A DNA stretch of 64,000 nucleotides. Source: Erpobdella octoculata (lineage: Eukaryota; Annelida; Clitellata; Hirudinida; Erpobdellidae). Below are positions 22,792-31,968 of the stretch, one piece after another. The notes under the pieces were generated by a model. The model was given only the letters and a program-made list of their open reading frames with translations, was not told where the DNA came from and did not search any database. How positions within the stretch are numbered: the first letter of the stretch is position 1; each line of letters opens with the position of its first letter. Made by a program: the position numbers and the translations under genes. Location: positions 18,858,049 to 18,922,048 of the forward strand of contig OZ022246.1 of assembly GCA_963978895.1 (NCBI GenBank). The letters are read 5' to 3'.

Positions 22792-23878
22792 CAGAGGCGT
22801 AGCGAGGGTTTTTGGCGCCCGGGGCGAAACTATAAATTTTGCGCCCCCCCCGGGCCTCCCCCCGTTGCAATGAAGAAGTTAAAGTTAAACACAATTTGAA
22901 GCCATTTCAAGTGAAACGAATTTTAATTTTAATCTATATACAGAGTATTACAGACGCAGAAAAAATGTCCGTGTTCGTTACAGTACTTTGCCTAACCAAC
23001 AGTTGAGTTACAAGCTATAACAACGGCCCATTCATTCTTAAAATTATCGTGATAATAAATTTATTTTTCTCGCCTTCATGCTTGCAAATTTGTTAATAAT
23101 ATCATCGAAGTTGATTTTTTAAGCTGTTTCCTTCTCGACACTTAGCAGTGCAAGATCAGAGAGACACGATCCTGACCCATAGATGCTCTAAGATACGAGA
23201 GTATTAGCTTCAGCTTGGTGAAGGAACGTTCGGCTATTGATACTGCAATTGTTAAAAGAATTTGCAGAGCAATGCGCAAGTTTGGAAAAACATCATCACC
23301 ATATGACACAATGAAAGAAATGAGTTCCAAGGGAGTCGATGGTAAAGCATCAGCATCACCTCTCGCGTTTAGCAGCATTTTGCACTGTTTAAATTAAATA
23401 TGGTCCTTAGGCTGTGTGTCATAAACTTGATGTCATAAAGGAGGTGTGCTGCACAGGGCACAGACGTTCTTGATAGCAAGAGCAGCTTTCAAAACATTAG
23501 CTCTACGTCAACAATGTGAAATGACTGGTGGCTGGAGCATGAAGGGGTCACCAAGTTCCACCTTGCCTGAGCCGGAGATCTGTGCCTAGATTGTGGCTGG
23601 TGGGTTTGAAATGAAACACATGAGTGACATGGCTCTCTCCCTTCCTAAGAGCCTAACAAGTTTGATGCTGCAGAACAACTAAATGGACTGAAGCAGCAGA
23701 TATACAACTAGACTGTGGACGACATCCTGATGCAAGGAAGGAAACTACTGTTTTTCTTGCATCTTACGCAAACTTTGAGAGTTAGTCTAGCATGAATATA
23801 CTGTATCTTCCTCTTCGGCGCCCCCCCAAGATGGCGCCCGGGGCAGCTCGCCCCCCCGCCCCCCTAGCTACGCCCCTG
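22792..23878 (-). mobile_element. hAT element with transposase C-terminus
   Basis: The ends are CAGAGGCGTAGCGAGGG (left) and CAGGGGCGTAGCTAGGGGGG (right, reversed). They are flanked by CTAGAAGG (22784-22791) and CTGGAAGG (23879-23886), an 8-bp TSD with one change. GGCGCCCGGGGC blocks lie just inside both ends. On the minus strand 23378-23142 reads FPNLRIALQILLTIAVSIAE, RSFTKLKLILSYLRASMGQD, the hAT dimerisation domain (ERSF, LR..M). The remaining transposase is gone, so the copy is an internally deleted derivative. Confidence 0.92.
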
Positions 23879-23886
23879 CTGGAAGG

Positions 23887-24187
23887 TGCAACCGAAAATT
23901 TATATATTGCCCCCTTAAAATTTCAGGACGCCCACTTCAAAAATTCTTTGTTACGGCCCTGAATAGTTTGACAATATACAAAATTGTTGGAAATTCTTCT
24001 TTTACAAACTCAGTTTGTCATAGAAACATAAAAAATGAACGTTCCACACTTTTATTTCTAACTATTTAAGAGATATTATCGGATAAAAAAATTATTTCTC
24101 CCTTTTTAGTGCATTTAGAAGTAAATGTGTATTTTTTAAATATGATTTCTATGTATTTTTATTATACTCTTCTTATCCTTTAAGTAA
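23887..24187. other. hAT-like terminus fragment and AT-rich DNA
   Basis: Up to about 23962 the sequence, reversed, reads CAGGGCCGTAACAAAG ... GGGGGCAATATATAAATTTT, which looks like one end of a further hAT element. Its partner end was not found. Confidence 0.4.
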
Positions 24188-24375
24188 ATTTTATAAATCT
24201 TACATGAACTTTATTATTATGTAAGTTTTCTTATCAGTTCCACTTTCATAAACACAAACACGTACGATCTTCAACTCGTTTACTCGAAAAAAGACAGTTT
24301 GCCAGCTAAGTTTTTTATAGCCTCTGGCCCCATACCAAATATCATAGATATAATAATGACTGTATACCCTCAACA
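24188..24375 (-). repeat. 3' LTR of Ty3/gypsy element (minus orientation)
   Basis: Positions 24242-24368 match 27998-28128 (CGAAAAAAGA, TAGCCTCTGGCCCCA, ATCATAGATATAATAATGAC). On the minus strand the border reads GAGGGAAAGG|TGTTGAGGG: a polypurine tract followed by a TG-starting LTR. The outer boundary near 24188 is approximate. Confidence 0.7.
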
Positions 24376-24760
24376 CCTTTCCCTCAACAATATCCATATT
24401 TCTTGTTGGAATTTTTCATGTCCAGCCTTTCGGGAAGTCCACACTTCCTCTTCGGCCTTGAAGGTTCCTCTAGGGTGTTGACATTTGCTGCTTCGGTGAG
24501 ACCTGTTGCATCGATGACATCTGATGAATCACGGGCTTCTTCTTCTGACGCTTCCTGGACATCCTTGTAAAAAACATCTGGTAACTCTAACAAGTCACAC
24601 AGTACATCCAAAGCTTTTTTCACCTGACGAGGTCTCAGTTGATTGGAATGTATACGCACGACTTTTTGATCAACTTGTACATCATAAACGGTTTGACCAA
24701 GCTTCTTACCTATAGTTTCAGGCTGCCGCGTAGGGTGATTCAGCTTTTCGTAGCATCTCA

Positions 24761-24848
24761 CAAAAACAGGCTCGTCGTCAGTAAATGCCAACCTCCGTGC
24801 TCCATGGAGCACGGAGGTTGGCATTTACTGACGACGAGCCTGTTTTTG
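24761..24848. repeat. Perfect 88-bp palindrome at a transposon insertion site
   Basis: The 44 bases up to 24804 (gypsy sequence CAAAAACAGGCTCGTCGTCA ...) are followed by their exact reverse complement to 24848. The second arm stops at the first base pair before the Mutator-like element (24849). Only the first arm is expected from the intact gypsy sequence, which resumes at 26395. Confidence 0.97.
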
Positions 24849-26394
24849 GGGTTAGTGCCTACTGATCCCAGGACAACTGATCCCAGTACAACTGATCCCA
24901 GGACCACTGATCCCAGGACAACTGATCCCAGTATGACTGATCCCATAGAAAACTGATCCCATAGACAACTAATCCCATAAGCAACTCATTTTTGACGACA
25001 ATGGTGGTGGTGATGATGCTTACGTGGCCAGCTTACGATGGCCGGCTGCATACGACAACGGTGGTGGTGATAATGATACTGGCTACTCCAGTAAGATTAA
25101 TCAGTGTCTAATATTTATTGTAATTTTTACTCAAGGACATTAATGGAACAGTCTTGAAACGATCGCATCGCTAAGTAGTTTTTGTTTCGTTGGCCGTTGG
25201 CCAGATGTTTAACTTATATGAATTTTTCATAGTGCAACTTGCGTCCGTTTTGCTGAGAGTCACTAAATGAAGCCACGAGAATTAAAACAATAGTTAGTAA
25301 ACGGAGAACTAATATCTAGTATAAGCGCACGATACACAGCCGAAATAAAAGTGACAAGTTCGTATTACTTTTCATCATTTCACTCCTTTCTGCGTGAAGT
25401 TCATTATTAGAAATGGAACCGTGCCAATCGAAGAATAATAGAGTGTTAGCTCATTTCAGAAGTTGTTTTCTTCATTTCCTTATACACTATATCATCGAGG
25501 ATATAAATTTATGAAGAATATATCTTATCGGCTTATTTGGGAGTTCATGACTAAGACCATCACTACAGCGTCCAAACATACTCTCTTCAGTTTCTTCATG
25601 CTATGCACTAGTGGACAGCCTGCAAACAGGCCTAATAACTTTTCCAGATGCTCTTTTCCTTTCTGTATGTATCTTTCCTTATCTCACTTTGTTAGCATCC
25701 TTTTCATACATACATACATATATGCATACATACATTCATACATACATACATACATACATACATACATACATACATACATACATACATACATACATACATA
25801 CATACATACATACATACATACATACATACATACATACATACATACATACATACATACATACATACATACATACATACATACATACATACATACATACATA
25901 CATACATACACACATACACACACACATACATACATACATACATACATACATACATACATACATACATACATACATACATACATACATACATACATACATA
26001 CATACATACATACATACATACATACATACATACATACATACATACATACATACATACATACATACATACATACATACATACATACATACATACATACATA
26101 CATACATACATACATACATACATACATACATTTGTACATACAAACAGAAATCGGAAATGATGTATGTTAATATCAGTTTATTGATTGCAGAAACAGTGAA
26201 ATATAAAATGATACAGATATGGGATCAGTTGTCTATGGGATCAGTAGTCCATTGGATCAGTTGTCCATGGGATCAGTTGTCCCGGGATCAGTTGTCCCGG
26301 GATCAGTAGTCCTGGGATCAGTAGTCCTGGGATCAGTAGTCTTGGGATCAGTAGTCCTGGGATCAGTTGTCCTGGGATCAGTTGCGATGATCCC
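24849..26394. mobile_element. Foldback Mutator-like element, copy 1, TSD GTGCTCCAT
   Basis: The left end starts GGGTTAGTGCCTACTGATCC and the right end, reversed, GGGATCATCGCAACTGATCC. Both continue into inverted 15-bp tandem arrays (ACTGATCCCAGGACA units left, GGGATCAGTAGTCCT units right). The 9-bp repeat GTGCTCCAT lies at 24797-24805 and 26395-26403, though the left one is separated from the element by an inverted 43-bp copy of the flank. Ends starting GGG with a 9-bp TSD suit Mutator-like or Foldback-type elements. Inside: a conserved unique segment (25000-25650), a (TACA)n array, then GTACATACAAACAGAAATCG. No transposase. Confidence 0.88.
25706..26131. repeat. (TACA)n array inside the Mutator-like element
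   Basis: About 400 bp of TACA tetranucleotides, interrupted once at about 25909-25926 (CACATACACACACA). Copy 2 has the same array at the same place but only about 120 bp long. The 230-residue frames are artefacts. Confidence 0.98.
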
Positions 26395-27960
26395 GTGCTC
26401 CATGTTTCCTATTGAATTGTACTTCCATCTTTCTGTTTCTTGTCTGAAAATAAGATCTTGTTTCATTTATTAGCTGTAGGTTACTTAACGGAGTTTGTAA
26501 CTGCCTCTGCATGAAGTTCTCTGCGTGATGATGGATTGGTGTTGTTTGATGTCAACAGGAACTTTTCTAGCACTTCTGTTGCTGCTCCCTTTGCTTTTTA
26601 GCTGTTGGCATGACGTATTAAAAGTATCCAAAAACTACTCGGCTTGTCCAATGTTTTGTGGGTGGTATGATGGTGTTCGAACATGCTGAATTCCATTTTG
26701 CTGACAATACCCTGTGAACTCCTTTGACGTTAATTACGTTCCATTTTCTGACACGAACATCTTGGGAAATCCATAAAAACTGAAGACCTTGTTCAGTTCT
26801 CTTATTATTACAGTGAATGCTGTTGTTTTCATTTGTACAAACTCTGTCCACTTGTATAAAAAACATGCAATCTTTTAATGGTTCAGCAAAATCTATGTGA
26901 ATCCTCTCCATAGGACAATTCGGCATATAGTATGGACGCAAGTTCATCCTTTACAGGCATCTTCGCAGCACAAGAAATGCAATTTGTTGACCTTGTCTTT
27001 AATATCCCTATCAATCTTTTGCCAGTAGACACTTTTTCGAGCCAGCGTTTTCCTTCTTGTTGCTCCAGAATGACCTTCATGAAGTATCTTCTATAATCAA
27101 CCTTGCAGCGCACGTGGAATCACTGCACGAGATCCCATGAATATTACTCCATCAGACTGATAAATCTGTTTTACGACTATGGAAGGCATACAAGATTGAT
27201 CCAGTCTGGAAATTAGGCCATCATCCTGATGCAATGGCTTCCATGACAACTTGGAGCTCGGCATTTTTTACGGTCATACTCTGAATGTCTCTTTTTGTGA
27301 CTGGCAATTCACGCATGACATCTCGTTGAACTCTTGTTACGTCGTTTTCAATCTTCGCGATCATGACATCTTTTTCAGTAAGTTTCTTTGACGCGAAGAG
27401 ACGGGATAAAGCATCAGCCTGTCCAAATTGAGTGGATTGTTTATACCCTATGCTGAAATCATGAGCCAGCAAGACAAGTTTCTATTGTTGGAGGCGATTT
27501 GCTGAGTGAGCGGACACTTTTGTCTTTGATCCGAAAACAGTAAGCAACGGCTTGTGGTCCGTTAACAGCTTGAAGCGTCGTCCGTAAACGTATCTGTGGA
27601 ATTTCCTAACTCCAAATATGAAGGCGAGTGCTTCTTTTTTGACCTGACCATAGTTTTACTCAGCCATGAGCAACCACCACGTGAAGAACCTTGACCCATC
27701 TCTTTGCTAGGGAGATCATGGTTGTTCTTCCTCATCTGCTACGTTTCAAAAGCACTGACGATCGGTGTTGGTCTAGTTTGATCTCTCGATAACTGCAAAA
27801 ACTGTAACAGCGTATCTTCTCGCCGTTTATTTTCTTCTTCGCGTTGTAGGGCTTCTTGTATAACTTAGGTTTCTAGCTGTTTGTATTCTTCGAACAGCTG
27901 AATCAACATTTCCGAAATGTTCTGTTAAGTTCCCATGTCCAAACATCGTCGCCAAATAAG

Positions 27961-28130
27961 TTATTAGCTGGAATTATATTGAAGAAGAAAGCTACTACGA
28001 CACAGACACAAACACCTACAATCGTCAATCAACTCTATTATTCGAAAAAAGAAGATAGTTTGCCAGCGAATCTTCATATAGCCTCTGGCCCCAAACCAAA
28101 GATCATAGATATAATAATGACTGTTTACTA
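27961..28130 (-). repeat. 5' LTR fragment of the Ty3/gypsy element
   Basis: It matches the 24188-24375 LTR over about 130 bp. On the minus strand it ends just before TTTGGCGACGATG, a plausible primer-binding site. Its outer border is lost where the MITE at 28131 begins. Confidence 0.7.
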
Positions 28131-28293
28131 AGGGCGCGTCGTTAAATTGAACGCGCTCGTGAATCCTTTGACACACTTATTTGCTCCTATTGGCCCAGAC
28201 TCACTCCATCTTAATGCTTGATCCAATACTTGACTCCCACTTAGAGAAGGAGCTACAAGATTCATGATCGCATTCAATTTAACAACGCGCCCT
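28131..28293. mobile_element. 163-bp MITE with 35-bp inverted ends
   Basis: The left end AGGGCGCGTCGTTAAATTGA and the right end, reversed, AGGGCGCGTTGTTAAATTGA continue as near-copies for 35 bp (four differences). There is no clear target duplication and no coding capacity. Confidence 0.85.
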
Positions 28294-28389
28294 AATAGAG
28301 CCTGGAATGATTTTGTCTTTGAGCGTATAGTCAAAGCGACTCTTTCCAATTGTGAAAACTCAGCGAAAATCTTTCGAGAGGTGAAAGGC

Positions 28390-29277
28390 GGGTTAGTGCC
28401 TACTGATCCCAGGACAACTGATCCCATGACAACTGATCCAGTACAACTGATCCCACGGACAACTGATCCCACGGACAACTGATCCCACTGACAACTGATC
28501 ACATAGACAACTGATCCCATAGACATAAGCAACTCATTTTTAACTCATTTTTTGACGACAATGGTGGTGGTGATGATGCTTACGTAGCCAGCTAACGATG
28601 GCTGGCTGCATACGACAACGGTGGTGGCGATAATGATACTGGCTACTCCAGCAAGTAAACGGAGAAATAATATTATAATATCAAGTATAAGCGCACGATA
28701 CACAGTCGAAATGAAATTGACAAGTTCGTATTACTTTTCATCGTTTCACTCCTTTCTGCGTGAAGTTCATAATGAGAAATGGAACCGTGCCAATCCAAAA
28801 ATAATAGAGTTTAGTTCATTTCAGAAGTTTTTTTCGAAGATATGAATTAAATGAATTAATGAAGACACTCCAACATTAATTCTTATCGGCTTATTTAGGA
28901 GTCCATGACTAGGACCATCACTACAGCATCCAAACATACTCATACATACATACATACATACATACATACATACATACATACATACATACATACATACATA
29001 CATACATACATACATACATACATACATACATACATACATACATACATACATACATACATACACATACACATACATTCGTACATACAAACAGAAATCGGAA
29101 ATTATGTATGTTAATATCAGTTTATTGATTGCAGAAACACTGAAATATAAAATGATGCAGATATGGGATCAGTTGTCTATGGGATCAGTTGTCCGTGGGA
29201 TCAATTGTCCAGGGATCAGTTGTCCTGGGATCAGTAGTCCTGGGATCTGTTGTCCTGGGATCAGTTGCGATGATCCC
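28390..29277. mobile_element. Foldback Mutator-like element, copy 2, TSD GTGAAAGGC
   Basis: It has the same ends and the same internal segments as copy 1 (GCAACTCATTTTTGACGACA-type, GATACTGGCTACTCCAG, AGTATAAGCGCACGATACAC, ACTAGGACCATCACTACAGC). It is flanked by a perfect 9-bp repeat GTGAAAGGC (28381-28389, 29278-29286). It is 888 bp against 1546 bp for copy 1. The difference lies in the TACA array and the number of terminal 15-bp units. The target was the 5' edge of a SINE. Confidence 0.92.
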
Positions 29278-29283
29278 GTGAAA

Positions 29284-29490
29284 GGCGCTGGTGGCAGAGC
29301 GGTAGAGCGTTCACCTGTCGATCGTTAGGTCGGCAGTTCGAGCCTCACCGGTGTCACCAACGTAACTCCCTTAAGCAAGGAGCACTCACATTGCTAAAGG
29401 GGTAGGCGCCTATAAATGGCTGCCTCTGTAAAGGACTCTTTCTTCGTGGCTTAGAAGTCTAACGATTAACACCATGTTAAACGTTGTCAA
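29284..29490 (+). mobile_element. tRNA-derived SINE
   Basis: The head GGCGCTGGTGGCAGAGCGGT contains a pol III A-box (TGGCAGAGCGG), followed by a B-box (GCAGTTCGAGCC) about 35 bp on. A body with AACTCCCTTAAGCAAGGAG and GTAGGCGCCTATAAATGGCT follows. The 3' part GGCTTAGAAGTCTAACGATT matches the copy at 956. The head does not fold into a proper anticodon arm, so it is a SINE and not a tRNA gene. Confidence 0.85.
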
Positions 29491-29502
29491 AAAAACCACG
29501 TG

Positions 29503-29522
29503 GAATCTTCTAGACCATTCTA
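29503..29522. promoter_or_regulatory. Heat-shock-element-like motif next to the satellite
   Basis: GAATCTTCTAGACCATTCTA has alternating GAA/TTC pentamers at the 5-bp spacing expected for HSF binding (GAA-TC-TTC-TA-GA, then TTC). No associated gene is seen within 900 bp. Confidence 0.35.
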
Positions 29523-29642
29523 GGAGTAGAATCTGAAAGCAAAAAATCGGGGTCGAAAAGCCGAGGTGGGAAAATCAAGAGAAAATTTCCCAGGAGAAAA
29601 ATCTTGGCGAGAAAAGTCCGAACTCCGAAGTACAAAGCGTAA

Positions 29643-30362
29643 GAACAAACTTTTCCAGAACTAAAAGCTTGGAACAAACTTTTCCAGAACTAAAAGCTTG
29701 GAACAAACTTTTCCAGAACTAAAAGCTTGGAACAAACTTTTCCAGAACTAAAAGCTTGGAACAAACTTTTCCAGAACTAAAAGCTTGGAACAAACTTTTC
29801 CAGAACTAAAAGCTTGGAACAAACTTTTCCAGAACTAAAAGCTTGGAACAAACTTTTCCAGAACTAAAAGCTTGGAACAAACTTTTCCAGAACTAAAAGC
29901 TTGGAACAAACTTTTCCAGAACTAAAAGCTTGGAACAAACTTTTCCAGAACTAAAAGCTTGGAACAAACTTTTCCAGAACTAAAAGCTTGGAACAAACTT
30001 TTCCAGAACTAAAAGCTTGGAACAAACTTTTCCAGAACTAAAAGCTTGGAACAAACTTTTCCAGAACTAAAAGCTTGGAACAAACTTTTCCAGAACTAAA
30101 AGCTTGGAACAAACTTTTCCAGAACTAAAAGCTTGGAACAAACTTTTCCAGAACTAAAAGCTTGGAACAAACTTTTCCAGAACTAAAAGCTTGGAACAAA
30201 CTTTTCCAGAACTAAAAGCTTGGAACAAACTTTTCCAGAACTAAAAGCTTGGAACAAACTTTTCCAGAACTAAAAGCTTGGAACAAACTTTTCCAGAACT
30301 AAAAGCTTGGAACAAACTTTTCCAGAACTAAAAGCTTGGAACAAAAGTTTCCAGAAGCTGGT
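29643..30362. repeat. 29-bp satellite, 24 identical units
   Basis: The unit GAACAAACTTTTCCAGAACT + AAAAGCTTG repeats 24 times without substitution or indel from 29643 to 30338 (23 unit steps span exactly 667 bp), followed by one diverged unit. Each unit has TTCCAGAA, the TTCnnGAA core of a heat-shock element, and an AAGCTT site. TTCCA and TGGAA within the unit form a short inverted repeat. Confidence 0.97.
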
Positions 30363-31295
30363 GTGACCAGCTGTTGGCATAAAATAGGAAACCTGGGTTT
30401 AACTTTTTAATTTCAAAAATCCGAAAAAAAATTCTTATAGGCTAAAAGCTGAGGGTAAAAAACAATGGAAAAACACCTTCGACAAACCTTTATTGTGGCG
30501 AACTTTTTTTTATTGCGGGTGTTTTTTTATAGTGGACAGGAAACAAAGTTTATAAGATTATGGTTATACCGTCTTTCATATTTACAATCAATTAACTTGT
30601 TTGCCAATAAAATACCTTTATATTTTAACATGTGTCACGTTATATAATTAATAGAATCGTTTTTATTTGCCAGCTATAAACATCATTTCCAGTGATGCTA
30701 CCTCATTTGTAATTCAATCTAATTATCAGCAGTGAATAATTTAACCTAACCGGGAGCGTTAAATGCAGGTAATTAAAACGTGTTGAATCCACATCCATCT
30801 ATTGTACGATTTGTTAAGCGTTTAATTTAATACTGATGAAACGAAACAAAAAGTAAAAAGACAAAACTAAAAAAAAATCCATTTATACATAAGTTAGACT
30901 TACAAAATAAAACGTAGCCAATCAAGAAAGTATATGTTTACATACAAAACTGACCTCAAACAATATTTACAAAGGTAGAAATGACTCAAGCAACAGGAAT
31001 GTAAACCATCAGAAAGCTTTTCTTGTTCCGTTCTTATAGATAAATTTTCAACCAAAAACATGATAATAATTAGAAAGAACCTACCGAGAACAAGGATGAA
31101 TTTAATTAGGCAATTACAACAAAGAAATTATAGGTCCTGTATCTTGATCGGTTGATGCATCTTTTGCAACATTATGACAAATTACAAAAACAGTGTGATT
31201 CAATGTTCAGTTGGCAATGTGTAATAAAAGTTTAAGCCCATGTAACAAATACCAACATAATTGTTTAGTCTATAATTTTTGGAAATTAAATAATT
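30363..31295. other. AT-rich DNA, probable 3' flank of the Ly6-like gene
   Basis: No coding or repeat signature. On the minus strand this is downstream of the stop at 31296 and would hold its 3' UTR. Confidence 0.45.
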
Positions 31296-31559
31296 TTAGC
31301 TTTTTAAAATAGTTAAGTATAATAGACTAAATCTCTGTGCTAAAACAAAACTAATGGTAACAAAAAACAGTGAAGAAGTTGAAAAGATGTTCATGTTGGA
31401 TGTTGTTAAAGGCATAAAATGGTTGCAGAGGTGTGTAGAGCAACATTTTGTTGAAGTTTTCTCTGCCACAGTTTGATTCGAAGCAGTTATGCACACTTTA
31501 GAGCATCCTCGATAAACTGATTGCTTCACAGGGTTGCCCAATTTTTCAATAACGGACAT
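31296..31559 (-). CDS. Ly6/uPAR-like three-finger protein, last exon
   Basis: The frame reads MSVIEKLGNPVKQSVYRGCS, KVCITASNQTVAEKTSTKCC, STHLCNHF, then a tail with the hydrophobic stretch SSLFFVTISFVLA. RGC, KVC, KCC and LCN supply the second five cysteines of a ten-cysteine Ly6/uPAR (LU) domain and its closing CN signature. The hydrophobic C-terminus fits a GPI-anchor signal. The upstream border is TTCAAG|ATG; it joins the other exon in phase 0 through a 133-bp intron with a GTTAGT donor. Role unknown: such proteins are cell-surface modulators (receptor ligands, septate-junction factors). Confidence 0.78.
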   Translation of the reverse strand: MSVIEKLGNPVKQSVYRGCSKVCITASNQTVAEKTSTKCCSTHLCNHFMPLTTSNMNIFSTSSLFFVTISFVLAQRFSLLYLTILKS

Positions 31560-31692
31560 CTTGAATAAATAAACACATTTTACACTTGTTCATAAATTTT
31601 AAAGCAAATCATCTATAATTTGTTTTAAGATTAAACATTTCATATACTTATCGACAGCAATCTTACCAAATTTGCAAAGAAATTAAACTAAC

Positions 31693-31968
31693 TGAACAGA
31701 ACCCAGAACATTTCACAATAGGAATATCTGCAGGAGTAAAATTAAGGCTGCACTCTTCAGTTCCAATATCAATATCTTCTTCGTAATGACAATCGTAACA
31801 AGAAAACTCCTCAATCTCTACATATCCTTGACTGTCCTCATAGTTGTAGTTCTTCCCATTATCTTCATCATAATTAAAATCACTTCCGTTTATCAATGGC
31901 AACAAAACTGCCAAAATAAAAGTTGTAAATACGAAATTTATTACAAGATTAGAACTATAGGAACCAAT
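31693..31968 (-). CDS. Ly6/uPAR-like three-finger protein, first LU exon
   Basis: The frame begins with a hydrophobic signal-like stretch (NLVINFVFTTFILAVLLPLI), then an acidic linker (FNYDEDNGKNYNYEDSQGY), then EFSCYDCHY, EECSLN and VKCSGFCS. The pattern C-x2-C ... C ... C-x3-C gives the first five LU cysteines. There is no in-frame ATG after the upstream stop, so the start codon must be in an earlier exon (acceptor at 31969, TTGCTTAG). Asn-Gly/Asp-rich linker length is unusual but the ten-cysteine total across both exons is canonical. Confidence 0.75.

Larger units (their letters stand above)
24376..27960 (-). pseudogene. Ty3/gypsy retrotransposon, internally deleted and broken
   Basis: Reading 5' to 3' on the minus strand: 27955-27720 resembles the start of gag just after a TGGCGACGATG primer-binding-site-like block (QLFEEYKQLE, EENKRREDTLLQFLQLS). 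There follows at once RNase H (FGVRKFHRYVYGRRFKLLTD, HKPLLTVFGSKTKV) and GQADALSRL at about 27420. The integrase zinc-binding segment (LHEGHSGATRRKTLA) lies near 27060 and the integrase core start PMERIHIDFA at 26900. A degraded core follows, then the pol C-terminal tail with YDVQVDQK and HSNQLRPR at 24600-24750. Gag C-terminus, protease and most of the reverse transcriptase are missing, with stops and frameshifts throughout. A foldback Mutator-like element interrupts it at 24849-26394. Ordinary LTR retrotransposon; no envelope-like frame seen. Confidence 0.88.

Noticed and set aside
24384..24956. Frames with DPRTTDPSTTDP or VVLGSVVLG repeats
   Set aside because: They are translations of the 15-bp GATCCCAGGACAACT terminal arrays of the Mutator-like elements.
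29284..29360. tRNA gene
   Set aside because: A- and B-boxes are present but the acceptor and anticodon stems do not pair; the same head recurs at 34694 with a SINE body.
29643..30362. Regular 29-bp repeats as a possible CRISPR array
   Set aside because: The units are contiguous without variable spacers, and the window is eukaryotic; it is a satellite.
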